64,000 nt of DNA from Geodermatophilus marinus (GTDB taxonomy: Bacteria; Actinomycetota; Actinomycetes; Mycobacteriales; Geodermatophilaceae): the NCBI RefSeq assembly GCF_003428645.1, contig NZ_QVQH01000026.1, positions 1 through 64,000 on the forward strand, in the 5' to 3' direction. The position numbers and the translations under genes were made by a program. The stretch's first letter is position 1, and each line of letters starts with the position of its first letter. The notes under the pieces are model-generated. The model saw nothing but the letters and a program-made list of their open reading frames with translations. It was not told where the DNA came from and made no database searches. Positions 53,976-63,073 of the stretch are shown piece by piece.

Positions 53976-54746
53976 TCACACACCCACGGCGTGGAAGCCC
54001 CCGTCCACGTGCACGATCTCGCCGGTGGTGGCGGGGAACCAGTCCGAGAGCAGCGCGACCACGGCCCTGCCGGCGGGCTCGGTGTCGGTGACCGACCAGC
54101 CCAGCGGCGCCCGGCCCTGCCAGGCGTCCTCGAACTGCTTGCTGCCCGGGATCGACTTCATCGCCATGCTGCGCAGCGGCCCGGCGGCGACGATGTTGGA
54201 CCGCACGCCGTCGGGGCCGAGCTCGCGGGCCACGTAGCGGCTGACCGACTCCAGCGCCGCCTTGGCCGCGCCCATCCAGCCGTAGACCGGCCAGGCGACG
54301 GAGGCGTCGAAGGTGAGCCCGACGACCGAGGCCGGGTTCGCCAGGAGGGGGCGGCAGGCCTGCACGAGGGAGGCGTAGGACCAGGACGAGACCTGGAAGG
54401 CCGTCGCCGCGTGCTCCCAGGCGACCTCGGGGAAGCCCTCCCCCATCGCCTCCTGCGGGGCGAAGCCGATCGAGTGGACGACGCCGTCGAGGCTGTCGAA
54501 GCCCTGCTCGCGCAGCCGGTCGGCCAGGGTCGAGAGGTGCTCGTCGCTCGTGACGTCCAGCTCGACGACGGCGGCCTCCTGCGGCAGCCGCTGGGCGATG
54601 CGCTGGCACAGCGACAGCGCCCGGCCGAAGTTGGACAGGACGACGGTGGCGCCCTGCTCCTGCGCGATGCGCGCGGTCGCGTACGCGATCGACGCCTCCG
54701 TGAGGACGCCGGTGACCAGGATCTTCCTGCCCTCGAGGATGCCCAT
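53976..54746 (-). CDS. fabI: Enoyl-ACP reductase FabI/InhA type
   Basis: A 256-residue NADH-dependent enoyl-ACP reductase. The opening GILEGRKILVTGVLTEASIAYATARIA and GFDSLDGVVHSIGFAPQEAM are InhA-like; the catalytic Tyr and Lys lie in VYGWMGAAKAALESVSRYVAREL (Tyr-x6-Lys), and GPLRSMAMKSIPG is the substrate-loop. It completes each fatty-acid elongation cycle, acting on the products of the fabG gene 5 bp upstream. InhA-type FabI is the isoniazid/triclosan target class; sequence alone does not show sensitivity. Confidence 0.94.
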   Translation of the reverse strand: MGILEGRKILVTGVLTEASIAYATARIAQEQGATVVLSNFGRALSLCQRIAQRLPQEAAVVELDVTSDEHLSTLADRLREQGFDSLDGVVHSIGFAPQEAMGEGFPEVAWEHAATAFQVSSWSYASLVQACRPLLANPASVVGLTFDASVAWPVYGWMGAAKAALESVSRYVARELGPDGVRSNIVAAGPLRSMAMKSIPGSKQFEDAWQGRAPLGWSVTDTEPAGRAVVALLSDWFPATTGEIVHVDGGFHAVGV

Positions 54747-54751
54747 CTGCG

Positions 54752-55535
<784 letters not shown>

Positions 55536-55603
55536 GGTCGCGGGCAGGCAGGCCATGATGGCCGCCGGGGCGGCGGCACCGGCCGCCGCGGAGCGGAGGA
55601 CGC

Positions 55604-56386
55604 GTGGCCGAGATCGCCGAGGCCTTCTACCTGCCGGCCGGCGAGGGCCGGTTCCGCCCGACCCGGGCGACCGAGAGCCCGTGGGACACCACCTCCCAGC
55701 ACGGCGGTCCCCCGTCCGCGCTGCTCGTGCACTGCCTGGCCCGGGCCGCCGCACCGGGCCGGCGGGTGACCCGGGTGACCGTCGACTTCCTCGGCCCGAT
55801 CCCCCGCCGCGAGCTGGCCGTCGAGGTGTCGCCGCTGCGCCCCGGCCGGCAGATCGCGCTGAGCGAGGCGCGCATGGTGGTGGACGGGCGCGCGGTGGCC
55901 ACCGCCCGCGTGTGGACCATCGCCACCGGGCCGCGGCCGCCGGTGACCACGCCGTCGCCAACCCCGCCGCCGCTTCCCGAGGGCACCTCCGCCGCCGTGC
56001 TGCCGGACCTCACCGACTGGGGCTACGGGCAGGCGCTCGAGTGGCGCTACACTGCCGGCTCGCCGCACGAGCCCGGCCCCGCCGACGTGTGGACCCGCGT
56101 CCGCGTCCCACTGGTGGCCGGCGAGGAGCTCACCCCGCTGGCGCGCGTGCTGGTCGCCGCCGACGCGGCCAACGGCGTCTCCGCCGAGCTGCCCATCGAC
56201 TCCTGGCTGTCCATCCCGCCGGGGATGACGACGACCCTCCTGCGCGAGCCGGTCGGCGAGTGGGTGCACCTGTCCTGCCGCACGGAGCTCGCCGAGGACG
56301 GCATCGGGCTGTGCACCGGGACGCTGGCCGACCCGCGGGGCACGGTGGGCTCCGTCGTCCAGCCCCTCCTCGTCCGCGCCCGCTGA
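55604..56386 (+). CDS. Acyl-CoA thioesterase family protein (double hot dog)
   Basis: A 260-residue protein with two hot-dog halves. The first carries FRPTRATESPWDTTSQHGGPPSALLVHCLARAA and RVTRVTVDFLGPIPRRELAVEV; the second LEWRYTAGSPHEPGPADVWTRVRVPLV and DSWLSIPPGMTTTLL...GEWVHLSC. This pattern is the TesB-like/4HBT_3 thioesterase family of actinobacteria. It would hydrolyse acyl-CoA. It is divergent from fabG. GTG 55604 has GGAGGAC in front. Confidence 0.85.
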   Translation: MAEIAEAFYLPAGEGRFRPTRATESPWDTTSQHGGPPSALLVHCLARAAAPGRRVTRVTVDFLGPIPRRELAVEVSPLRPGRQIALSEARMVVDGRAVATARVWTIATGPRPPVTTPSPTPPPLPEGTSAAVLPDLTDWGYGQALEWRYTAGSPHEPGPADVWTRVRVPLVAGEELTPLARVLVAADAANGVSAELPIDSWLSIPPGMTTTLLREPVGEWVHLSCRTELAEDGIGLCTGTLADPRGTVGSVVQPLLVRAR

Positions 56387-56408
56387 CGCGGGGCGGCACA
56401 CTGGAGCC

Positions 56409-56711
56409 GTGCCCGCACCCTCCCCGCGCGGCGTCGTCCGCCTGCTCAACACCTCCGGCGGTGGCGTGCTCTGCCTGGCCGGCGAGGTGGACGCGGCCGC
56501 CGTCGACGACTTCGTCGGCCGGTACGGCCGCGAGCCCGCCCGGGTCGCGGCCATCGACACCGGGTCGGTCACCGCGCTGTCGGCCCCGGCGCTGGACCTC
56601 CTGCTCGACCACCTCGACGCCGCCGAGCGGGCCGGCCGGCCCGCGGCGGTGCGCCGCTCCCCGGTCGTCGAGCGGCTGCTGGGCTCTCCCGGCCCGTCCT
56701 CCGCGGGGTAG
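56409..56711 (+). CDS. Small STAS-like protein
   Basis: A 100-residue protein starting at GTG 56409, with a short STAS-like core (VLCLAGEVDAAAVDDFVGRYG, VAAIDTGSVTALSAPALDLLLDHL). The usual serine phosphorylation site is in ALSAPAL. It lies 22 bp after the thioesterase gene. It could be an antagonist in a partner-switching system or a structural STAS relic. The C-terminus is short and variable. Confidence 0.65.
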   Translation: MPAPSPRGVVRLLNTSGGGVLCLAGEVDAAAVDDFVGRYGREPARVAAIDTGSVTALSAPALDLLLDHLDAAERAGRPAAVRRSPVVERLLGSPGPSSAG

Positions 56712-56738
56712 GCCGGGCGCCCGGTACGGCGCCGTCGG

Positions 56739-57986
56739 TCAGGGCGCGGGCCGCGGGCGGGCGGTCCGCAGCAGGGCCGGCGCGACCGGGTCGCCGGCCG
56801 CCGTCGCCAGCACGCTGTCGACGTAGTCCCGGGCCGCGGCCACCGGGCCGACGTCCCGGCCCGCGGCCTCGGACAGCCGCCACCCGTGCTCGAGCATCTC
56901 GTGGAACACCTCCGCGTCGTCCAGCCCGCTGCGCAGCGAGGGGGGCACCTCGGCCAGGGCCGGCTCGTAGACCTCGGCCCGCCAGCGGAGCGCGGCCACG
57001 GCGTCGGGCACGTGGCACTGCTCCTCCCGCTCCAGCCGGCTGCGGTGGCAGGCGATGTCGGCGAGCAGCCGGCGGGCCTGGTTCTCCTGGACGTCGAGGC
57101 CGGTGGCGGTGAACAGCTGCCGCCGGTTGTCACCGGGCTCGGCCACCCGGGTGGTCAGCCGCAGCCGGCTGACGCCGGCCGGGTCCTCGACGACCTCCAC
57201 CTCCCCGACCTCGAACCCCAGCTCCTGCAGCCGGCGGATCCTGGCCCCGATGCGCAGGCGCTGCTGGTCACGGGGCAGCACCTCCTCGCCGGTGAGCTCG
57301 GCCCACAGCTGCTCGTAGCGGGCGACGAGGTCGGCGGCGGCCAGGGCGGGGTCGACGTCCGCGGCGAGGGCACCCCGTGCCCGGAGGTCGGTGAGCTCCT
57401 CGGTCACCCGCCCGTAGGCGACCTCCAGGTCGTGGTCGCGCTGCTCCTGGGAGAGCCGCTCGTGCACCTCCCCGGTCTCGGCGTCGACGAGGTAGGCGGC
57501 CAAGGTGCCGGCGTCCGAGCGGAACAGGGTGTTCGCCAGCGAGCAGTCCCCCCACACCACCCCCGCCAGGTGGAGCCGGACCAGCAGCTCCACCTGCGCG
57601 TCCATGACCCGGCGGGTCAGGTGCACCCCGCGCGGGTCGGCGAACAGGGCGAGGAAGGACATCGAGTGCTCGAGGAAGCGGCTGACCAGGACCGCCTCCC
57701 GGTCCGCCGGCCGGTCGACCACCACGCCGAGCACGCCCACCGCCGGCACCCCCAGCTCGCGCAGCCGCCGCAGCACCCGGTACTCGCGCCGCGCCCGGGG
57801 TTCCGGCAGCTCCTTGAGCGCGAACAGGCCGTCGCCGGCCGCCACGAACCGCACGACGTGACGGGTGCGCCCGGTCTGCGGGATCTCGATGACCCGCTCG
57901 TCCTGCCACCGCTCGAGCGGGTCGGCCCAGGGCAGGGTCAGCAGATCGGTCGCCGCCTCCGCGGGCGGGGTGAACAGGAAGCGCAT
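56739..57986 (-). CDS. DUF4032 domain protein with a kinase-like N-terminal half
   Basis: A 415-residue protein. Residues about 45-200 have a lipopolysaccharide-kinase/RIO-like shape: LFALKELPEPRARREYRVLRRLRELGVPAV, HLAGVVWGDCSLANTLFR (catalytic-loop-like) and AYLVDAETGEVHE (metal-aspartate-like). The DUF4032 half follows (RLRIGARIRRLQELGFEVGEVEV, DVQENQARRLLADIACHRSRLE). Function unknown, though a protein or small-molecule kinase is plausible. GGAGGTACGGG precedes ATG 57986. Confidence 0.82.
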   Translation of the reverse strand: MRFLFTPPAEAATDLLTLPWADPLERWQDERVIEIPQTGRTRHVVRFVAAGDGLFALKELPEPRARREYRVLRRLRELGVPAVGVLGVVVDRPADREAVLVSRFLEHSMSFLALFADPRGVHLTRRVMDAQVELLVRLHLAGVVWGDCSLANTLFRSDAGTLAAYLVDAETGEVHERLSQEQRDHDLEVAYGRVTEELTDLRARGALAADVDPALAAADLVARYEQLWAELTGEEVLPRDQQRLRIGARIRRLQELGFEVGEVEVVEDPAGVSRLRLTTRVAEPGDNRRQLFTATGLDVQENQARRLLADIACHRSRLEREEQCHVPDAVAALRWRAEVYEPALAEVPPSLRSGLDDAEVFHEMLEHGWRLSEAAGRDVGPVAAARDYVDSVLATAAGDPVAPALLRTARPRPAP

Positions 57987-58118
57987 CCCGTACCTCCGGT
58001 CCTCGGACCAACCGGCCGGTGTGCCGTCACCGGCCCCGGCGGCCTCCTTACCCCCGCACCGGCCGCACCCACCCCGCGTCCCGGTGCCGACCGGCCGGCG
58101 ACCCGCGAGGATCGGCCG

Positions 58119-58332
58119 GTGTTCGAGGGGTTCGTGGAGGAGCACCGCGAGGTGGCTCCCGGCGTGGTGCTCCGGGTCCGGCACGGCGGCACCGGGCCGG
58201 CGGTGGTCCTCCTCCACGGGCACCCGCGGACGCACACCACCTGGCACCGCGTGGCCCCCCTGCTCGCCGCGGCGGGCGCCACCGTCGTCTGCCCCGACCT
58301 GCGCGGCTACGGCCGGTCGTCCAAGCCCCCGA
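58119..58332 (+). pseudogene. N-terminal fragment of an epoxide-hydrolase/dehalogenase-like alpha/beta-hydrolase
   Basis: About 70 residues starting at GTG 58119: FEGFVEEHREVAPGVVLRV, AVVLLHGHPRTHTTWHRVAPLL and CPDLRGYGRSSKPP are the first third of a haloacetate-dehalogenase/epoxide-hydrolase-type enzyme (usual length about 290). The homology ends at KPP and unrelated sequence follows, so the catalytic nucleophile and histidine are missing. A truncated relic. Confidence 0.75.
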
Positions 58333-58385
58333 CCGGTCGACGTCCCGGCGCACCGTGCGCGGTGAGACGTCCAGCGAGGTCACCC
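58330..58385 (-). pseudogene. Fragment of a helix-turn-helix (HTH_11/WYL-type) regulator
   Basis: On the minus strand about 19 residues (VTSLDVSPRTVRRDVDRSG) match the recognition helix of DeoR/WYL-type regulators (xLxVSpRTVRRDIdrLr). Nothing of the rest of such a protein is visible on either side. It abuts the alpha/beta-hydrolase fragment. Confidence 0.5.
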
Positions 58386-58393
58386 GGTACCGG

Positions 58394-58525
58394 AAGGGGC
58401 CGGCCGACGGCGCCACGGTGCGCACGGCCCTCGGCCCGGCCGGCCACGCGCCGCTGTACGGCATGCTGACCGACCGCCTCGGCGTCACCTGGGTGCTGGC
58501 CGTGCTCCCGCCGTGCAACGGCTGA
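58394..58525 (+). pseudogene. C-terminal fragment of a VOC/PhnB-like protein
   Basis: The end of a plus-strand frame, GATVRTALGPAGHAPLYGMLTDRLGVTWVLAV, resembles the C-terminus of PhnB-like VOC proteins (YGxxtDrFGVxWxl). The rest of the protein is absent, and the preceding frame is the HTH/hydrolase debris. Confidence 0.55.
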
Positions 58526-58533
58526 CCCGGCCG

Positions 58534-58631
58534 CCGGCTCCACCTCCCGCGGCGCGGGTCAACCCGGCCGCGGTGAGGTGGAGCCGGGCCACGGCACGGC
58601 TCGACCTCCGGCCGCCCGGGTCGACCCGGGT
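58534..58631. repeat. Stacked palindromes upstream of msrA
   Basis: A long hairpin (outer arms 58534-58546 and 58575-58587, 13 bp; inner CCGCGGC/GCCGCGG with small bulges) is followed by the perfect palindrome CCCGGGTCGACCCGGG (58616-58631) and another stem TCTCGG/CCGAGA (58632-58647). The gap 58526-58717 holds no gene. It may terminate the fragment region or regulate msrA. Confidence 0.65.
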
Positions 58632-58717
58632 CTCGGTCCGCCGAGATCGACGGTGCCGGAGGAAACACCGGCACCGGTCGCGGTGTTCTCCTGTCGCGAT
58701 CGACACAGAGGGAGGCG

Positions 58718-59233
58718 ATGTTGACCACCGAGACCGCGATCCTCGCCGGTGGCTGCTTCTGGGGCGCGCAGGAGCTGCTGCGCAAGCGCCCCGGGGTGAT
58801 CTCGACCCGGGTCGGCTATTCCGGGGGCGACACCCCCAACGCTACGTACCGGAACCACGGTGACCACGCGGAGGCGGTCGAGGTCGTCTTCGACCCCGAC
58901 GTGATCTCGTTCCGGCAGCTGCTGGAGTTCTTCTTCCAGATCCACGATCCGTCGACGAAGGACCGGCAGGGCAACGACGTGGGCCGGAGCTACCGCTCGG
59001 CGATCTTCTACACGAGCGACGAGCAGCAGCGCGTCGCGCTCGACACGATCGCCGACGTCGACGCCTCGGGCCTGTGGGCCGGCAAGGTCGTCACCGAGGT
59101 GACGCCCGCCGGGCCCTTCTGGGAGGCGGAGGAGGAGCACCAGGACTACCTGCAGAAGTACCCGTTCGGCTACACCTGCCACTACGTGCGGCCGGACTGG
59201 GTGCTCCCACGCCGCCCGGCGCAGACCGCCTGA
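58718..59233 (+). CDS. msrA: Peptide-methionine (S)-S-oxide reductase
   Basis: A 171-residue MsrA that reduces methionine-S-sulfoxide in proteins. The catalytic cysteine is in [51 protein letters not shown] and [19 protein letters not shown] are complete family motifs. GGGAGGCG just upstream supports ATG 58718. It lacks an MsrB fusion. It is set between two stretches of gene debris and is followed by a strong terminator. Confidence 0.95.
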   Translation: MLTTETAILAGGCFWGAQELLRKRPGVISTRVGYSGGDTPNATYRNHGDHAEAVEVVFDPDVISFRQLLEFFFQIHDPSTKDRQGNDVGRSYRSAIFYTSDEQQRVALDTIADVDASGLWAGKVVTEVTPAGPFWEAEEEHQDYLQKYPFGYTCHYVRPDWVLPRRPAQTA

Positions 59234-59245
59234 CGGAGGAGGTCA

Positions 59246-59277
59246 CGGGTCACCGGCCCCGCGGGGCCGGTGACCCG
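59246..59277. terminator. Terminator after msrA
   Basis: A perfect 15-bp stem (59246-59260 with 59263-59277) around a 2-nt spacer, 13 bp after the msrA stop. It overlaps the end of the HxlR remnant on the other strand. Confidence 0.8.
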
Positions 59278-59471
59278 CGCTCGGTCCAGGCGCTCGCGCC
59301 GTCGTACGCGGCCCGACGGCCGAGGTCGATCAGCCCGTGGGGGACGGTGACCGGCACGGTCGGCGTCACCGTGCGGGGGATCAGGCCGTCGCGCGCCAGG
59401 GAGCGCAGCGTCCGGGTGAGCATCCTCTAGCTGCCCCGCGCCAGTGGGCAGGACAGCTCCAAGGGGCACAT
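59250..59471 (-). pseudogene. HxlR-family regulator remnant with internal deletion
   Basis: On the minus strand an ATG at 59471 opens CPLELSCPLARGS, the conserved cysteine start of HxlR regulators, then TAG. Two codons later MLTRTLRSLARDGLIPRTVTPTVPVTVPHGLIDLGRRAAYDGASAW, the HxlR wing and C-terminal half, runs to a TGA at 59252-59250. The central HTH helices (about 35 residues) are missing, so the gene carries an internal deletion plus a stop. It cannot be functional. Confidence 0.7.
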
Positions 59472-59538
59472 GACGTACGTCTGGCCGTACGGCCTCGCCC
59501 GCACCCGGCTGCGGGCGGGAGCGGGGACAGCCGGACCC

Positions 59539-59553
59539 TAGGCTCCCGGCATG
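59539..59553 (+). promoter_or_regulatory. Leaderless promoter of the GH13 gene
   Basis: TAGGCT (59539-59544) lies 6 bp before the ATG at 59551, so transcription probably begins at the start codon. No clear -35. Confidence 0.5.
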
Positions 59554-61155
59554 AGCACGTCCCCCTGGTGGCAGCGCGGCGCGATCTACCAGGTGTACCC
59601 GCGGTCCTTCGCCGACGGGAACGGGGATGGCATCGGAGACCTCCAGGGCCTGCGGACCCACCTCGACCACCTCTCGGCCCTGCACGTCGCGGCGGTGTGG
59701 CTCTCCCCGGTCTTCCGCTCCCCGATGGCGGATTTCGGCTACGACGTGGCCGACTTCTGCGACGTCGACCCGCACTTCGGCACGCTCGACGAGCTCGACC
59801 GGCTGATCGCCGACTGCCACGATCGCGGCATCCGGGTGGTGCTGGACTGGGTCCCCAACCACAGCTCCGACCAGCACCCGTGGTTCCTCGCCTCCCGATC
59901 GTCCCGGGACGACCCGAAGCGCGACTGGTACGTCTGGCGGGACGGCGCCCCGGACGGAGGGCCACCCAACGACTGGCGGTCCGAGTTCGGCGCCGTCGGC
60001 CCGGCCTGGACCTTCGACGACCGCACCGACCAGTGGTACCTGAACTCGTACACCCCGCAGCAGCCCGACCTGAACTGGGACAACCCGGAGGTCGAGGCGG
60101 CGATGCACGACGTGGTCCGGTTCTGGCTGGACCGCGGTGTCGACGGGTTGCGGATCGACGCACTGCAACGGCTGGGCAAGGACCCGCTGCTGCGCAGCAA
60201 CGCCGGCTCCGACATCCGGCACGACCAGGACTGGGAGCCGGTCGCGCACGCCCGGCTGCGCGGCATCCGCCGGGTGGTGGACGAGTACCCGGACCGGATG
60301 ATCGTCGGCGAGGTGTACCTGCTGGACCTGCACCGTGTCGTCGACTACCTCGCCGGCGGCGACCAGCTGCACATGGCGCACAACTTCGTCTTCCTGCACC
60401 TGCCCTGGGACGCCGCCGCCTTCCGCTCGGTCATCGGCGACTTCGAGTCCCTGGCCGAGCCGGACGCGTGGCCGGCGTGGTTCCTCGGCAACCACGACCA
60501 CTCCCGCATCGCCACCCGGTACGACGACGACGGCGGCTCCGGGCCGGCCCGGGCCCGGGCCGTCGCGCTCGTGCTCACCGCGCTGCGCGGCACGCCGTTC
60601 CTCTTCCAGGGCGACGAGCTCGGCCTGCCCGATGCCGAGATCCCACCGGAGCGGGTCGTCGACGTCGACGGCCGCGATCCCGAGCGGGCTCCCCTCCCCT
60701 GGCGCCCGCCCTCCGTCGCCGGCCCCGGTGCCGGCTTCACGACGGGCACCCCGTGGCTGCCGCTGGTCCGCGAGGCCGAAGCGCTCTGCGTCGAGACCCA
60801 GGCTCGCGACCCGCGCTCGACGCTCTCCCTGAGCCGCCGACTCGGACAGCTGCGGGCCGACTCCGCCACCCTGCAGGTCGGCGACCAGCACCTGCTCGAT
60901 GCCGGCCCGGACGTGCTGGCCTGGCTGCGCACCCACGGCACGGAACGCCTGCTCGCCGCGGTCAACTTCGCCACCGAGCCCCGGCGGCTGCGGGCCGGGG
61001 CCTTGCCGGACGGCCGCTACGACGTCGTCCTCTCCACGGACGCCGGCTCGCCCGGCGACGCGCCGCGCGGACCCGGCGGGACGCTGCCGGAACTCGTGCT
61101 GCGGCCGACCGAAGCCGTGCTGCTGCGACTGATCGACCCGGCTCCCGGCAGTTGA
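59551..61155 (+). CDS. GH13 alpha-glucosidase (oligo-1,6-glucosidase / AglA-like)
   Basis: A 534-residue GH13 protein. IYQVYPRSFADGNGDGIGDLQGL opens the barrel; VVLDWVPNHSSDQHPWF is region I, GVDGLRIDAL holds the nucleophile aspartate, MIVGEVYLLDLHRVVDY the acid/base glutamate and FLGNHDHSRIA the third acid, so the active site is complete. The QxxxPDLNWDNPEV and GDELGLPDAEIP motifs favour an oligo-1,6-glucosidase/alpha-glucosidase over trehalose synthase. It would hydrolyse short alpha-glucans or sucrose-like sugars in the cytosol; there is no signal peptide. Confidence 0.9.
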   Translation: MSTSPWWQRGAIYQVYPRSFADGNGDGIGDLQGLRTHLDHLSALHVAAVWLSPVFRSPMADFGYDVADFCDVDPHFGTLDELDRLIADCHDRGIRVVLDWVPNHSSDQHPWFLASRSSRDDPKRDWYVWRDGAPDGGPPNDWRSEFGAVGPAWTFDDRTDQWYLNSYTPQQPDLNWDNPEVEAAMHDVVRFWLDRGVDGLRIDALQRLGKDPLLRSNAGSDIRHDQDWEPVAHARLRGIRRVVDEYPDRMIVGEVYLLDLHRVVDYLAGGDQLHMAHNFVFLHLPWDAAAFRSVIGDFESLAEPDAWPAWFLGNHDHSRIATRYDDDGGSGPARARAVALVLTALRGTPFLFQGDELGLPDAEIPPERVVDVDGRDPERAPLPWRPPSVAGPGAGFTTGTPWLPLVREAEALCVETQARDPRSTLSLSRRLGQLRADSATLQVGDQHLLDAGPDVLAWLRTHGTERLLAAVNFATEPRRLRAGALPDGRYDVVLSTDAGSPGDAPRGPGGTLPELVLRPTEAVLLRLIDPAPGS

Positions 61156-61267
61156 GCGCGGGGGCGATCAGCACGCCCCGCACGCTGCCGCTGCGCGCTG
61201 CGCTCGCGGGGCTCGGCCATCCTCGGGGTCAGCTCGACCGCGTGGCGCTCGCGGTCCGGGCATCACC

Positions 61268-61283
61268 TAGCGTCGGGTGCATG
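61268..61283 (+). promoter_or_regulatory. Leaderless promoter of the quinone-oxidoreductase-like gene
   Basis: TAGCGT (61268-61273) lies 7 bp before the ATG at 61281. It indicates transcription starting at or near the start codon, separate from the GH13 gene upstream. Confidence 0.5.
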
Positions 61284-62252
61284 CGAGCCGTGCAGATCAC
61301 CCGCTTCGGCGGGCCCGAGGTCCTCGAGGTCGTCGACGTCCCGGAGCCGGAGCCCGGCCCCGGCCAGCAGCTCTACGACGTCTCCTCGGCCGGGGTGAAC
61401 TACGCCGACACCCACCAGACCGAGGACAGCTACCTGGCGCCGCAGCAGCTGCCGCTGGTGCCCGGCGCGGAGTTCGTCGGCACCCCGGCCGGCGGCGGCG
61501 AGCGCGTCGTGGGCCTGGTCGAGGGCGGCGGCTACGCCCAGAAGGTGGCCGCGAACGCGCGGCTGACCTGGCCGGTGCCCGACGGGGTCACCGACGAGCA
61601 GGCCCTCGCCGTCGTCCTGCAGGGGTCGACCGCCTGGCACCTGCTGCGCACCAGCGCCCACCTGGCCCCCGGCGAGTCGGTGGTCGTGATCGCCGGCGCC
61701 GGCGGGGTGGGGTCGCTGGCCGTCCAGCTGGCCGCGCGGTGGGGCGCCGGGCGGGTCATCGCCACCGCCTCCAGCCCGGAGAAGCGGGCGCTGGCCGAGG
61801 AGCTCGGCGCCGACGCCACCGTCGACCCCGCCCTGGCCGAGGACGACCCGAAGGCCTTCACCGCGGCCCTGCGCGAGGCCAACGGGGGCGCGCGGGTCGA
61901 CGTGGTGCTGGAGATGACCGGCGGCAACGTCTTCGACGGCTCGCTGTCGGCGCTGGCGCCCTTCGGCCGGCTGGTCGCCTACGGGATGGCCGGCCGCCGG
62001 CCGCCCAGGCCGGTGCAGGCGCCGTCCCTCATGGGCACCAGCCGCGCGGTGATCGGGTTCTGGCTCGCGCACTGCTTCAGCCGCCCGGCGATGCTCGACG
62101 AGGCCATGGGCGACCTGCTGCCGCTGGTGGCCGAGGGGGCGCTGCGCCCGGTCGCCGGCGGGCGCTACCCGCTGTCAGCCGTCCGGGAGGCCCACCAGGA
62201 CCTGCTGGCCCGGCGCACCACCGGCAAGCTCGCGCTCGACCCCGCTCGGTGA
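61281..62252 (+). CDS. NADPH:quinone-oxidoreductase-like zinc-independent MDR protein
   Basis: A 323-residue medium-chain dehydrogenase/reductase of the quinone oxidoreductase type. MRAVQITRFGGPEVLEVVDVPEPEPGPGQ, GVNYADTHQ, PGAEFVGTP, and the NADPH turn VVIAGAGGVGSLAVQLAARWGAGRVIATASSPEK are typical. The zinc cysteines and structural-zinc lobe are absent. It would reduce a quinone or an enone with NADPH. Ends before a perfect terminator palindrome. Confidence 0.9.
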   Translation: MRAVQITRFGGPEVLEVVDVPEPEPGPGQQLYDVSSAGVNYADTHQTEDSYLAPQQLPLVPGAEFVGTPAGGGERVVGLVEGGGYAQKVAANARLTWPVPDGVTDEQALAVVLQGSTAWHLLRTSAHLAPGESVVVIAGAGGVGSLAVQLAARWGAGRVIATASSPEKRALAEELGADATVDPALAEDDPKAFTAALREANGGARVDVVLEMTGGNVFDGSLSALAPFGRLVAYGMAGRRPPRPVQAPSLMGTSRAVIGFWLAHCFSRPAMLDEAMGDLLPLVAEGALRPVAGGRYPLSAVREAHQDLLARRTTGKLALDPAR

Positions 62253-62257
62253 CCGTC

Positions 62258-62291
62258 CGGGGTGCCGCCCGCCCGGGCGGGCGGCACCCCG
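62258..62291. terminator. Perfect 34-bp palindrome, terminator after the oxidoreductase
   Basis: Arms of 17 bp (62258-62274 and 62275-62291) are perfectly complementary with no spacer, 6 bp after the stop codon. Confidence 0.85.
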
Positions 62292-62312
62292 CCCCGGACG
62301 GGTGAGAAGGGG

Positions 62313-62341
62313 CTGACCTGCGGTAGCGGACTCCCTACGGT
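62313..62341 (+). promoter_or_regulatory. Putative promoter of the lipoprotein/GT2 genes
   Basis: CTGACC (62313-62318), 17 bp, TACGGT (62336-62341), with a leader of about 90 nt to GTG 62435. Spacing is good; the -35 is moderate. Confidence 0.5.
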
Positions 62342-62434
62342 CGGAGACGGCCGCAGCTGAGGGGGCCGACGCCGCCCACCCTCCCTGCGGGTGTCTGTCG
62401 GCCGCGGCCTCGGCCGCACCCAGGGAGAGACCTC

Positions 62435-63073
62435 GTGACCACACCCGTCCGCCGGCGTGCCCGGCGACCCGCCGGGGCGGCGCTGCTCGTCGCCGCCGGC
62501 ACCCTCCTGTCGGGCTGCACGCTGCCCGACGTCAGCATGAGCCCCGACCTCCGGGGCGACACCGCGGCGACCACGACCGCACCGGAGCGCCCGGCCGCCG
62601 CGGCGGCGGTCGCCGTGGCCGACCCCGCCCCCACCCGCCCCGCCGGCGAGCTCGACACCGGCGCCACCACGCACACCGTGCCGGCCGGTGACCGCACGCT
62701 GGTGGTCGACTGGTGGACCGCGGAGCCGGCGGTCGAGTGGCGGGCCGCCGGCACCAAGGGCCTGCAGCTCTCGGCGCACCTCGAGGGTGGGGACGACGAC
62801 CTCGAGGTGCTGGTCACCCGGTTCGCCGCCACCGCCGACGACGGCAGCACGCGCACCGTCGTCGCCGAGGACCGCGGCGAGTTCGCCCTCCAGCCGCCCT
62901 ACAGCTACGGCACCGCGCTCGTCCTCACGCCGTCGGCGGCCGACGCCGACCGGGTGACCCTCTCGGTCCAGTTCGACCTGCTCGTCGAGACCGAGCCCGG
63001 CTCCGAGCGCTACTTCCGCCAGACCGTCCTCGACAGCATCGTGCTGCCCTTCCTCCAGGAGGAGACCCCGTGA
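62435..63073 (+). CDS. Putative lipoprotein
   Basis: A 212-residue secreted protein. The N-terminus has an arginine-rich n-region (RRRARRPAG), a hydrophobic stretch (AALLVAAGTLLSGC) and a lipobox LLSGC, so cysteine near residue 28 would be lipidated. A low-complexity Ala/Pro linker follows, then a mostly beta domain (residues about 75-205: HTVPAGDRTLVVDWWTAEPAVEW...). No known family is recognised. Its stop overlaps the GT2 gene's start (GTGA), so the two act together, probably in cell-envelope or exopolysaccharide assembly. Confidence 0.82.
   Translation: MTTPVRRRARRPAGAALLVAAGTLLSGCTLPDVSMSPDLRGDTAATTTAPERPAAAAAVAVADPAPTRPAGELDTGATTHTVPAGDRTLVVDWWTAEPAVEWRAAGTKGLQLSAHLEGGDDDLEVLVTRFAATADDGSTRTVVAEDRGEFALQPPYSYGTALVLTPSAADADRVTLSVQFDLLVETEPGSERYFRQTVLDSIVLPFLQEETP

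Noticed and set aside
58040..58080. A GGGTAA element upstream of the DUF4032 gene as a SigB promoter.
   Set aside because: The nearest GNNT lies 13 bp away, outside the 14-16 bp window, and the sequence is simply G-rich.
62435..63073. The lipoprotein as a simple periplasmic enzyme.
   Set aside because: No catalytic motif is visible and it does not resemble any family I know, so I give no function.
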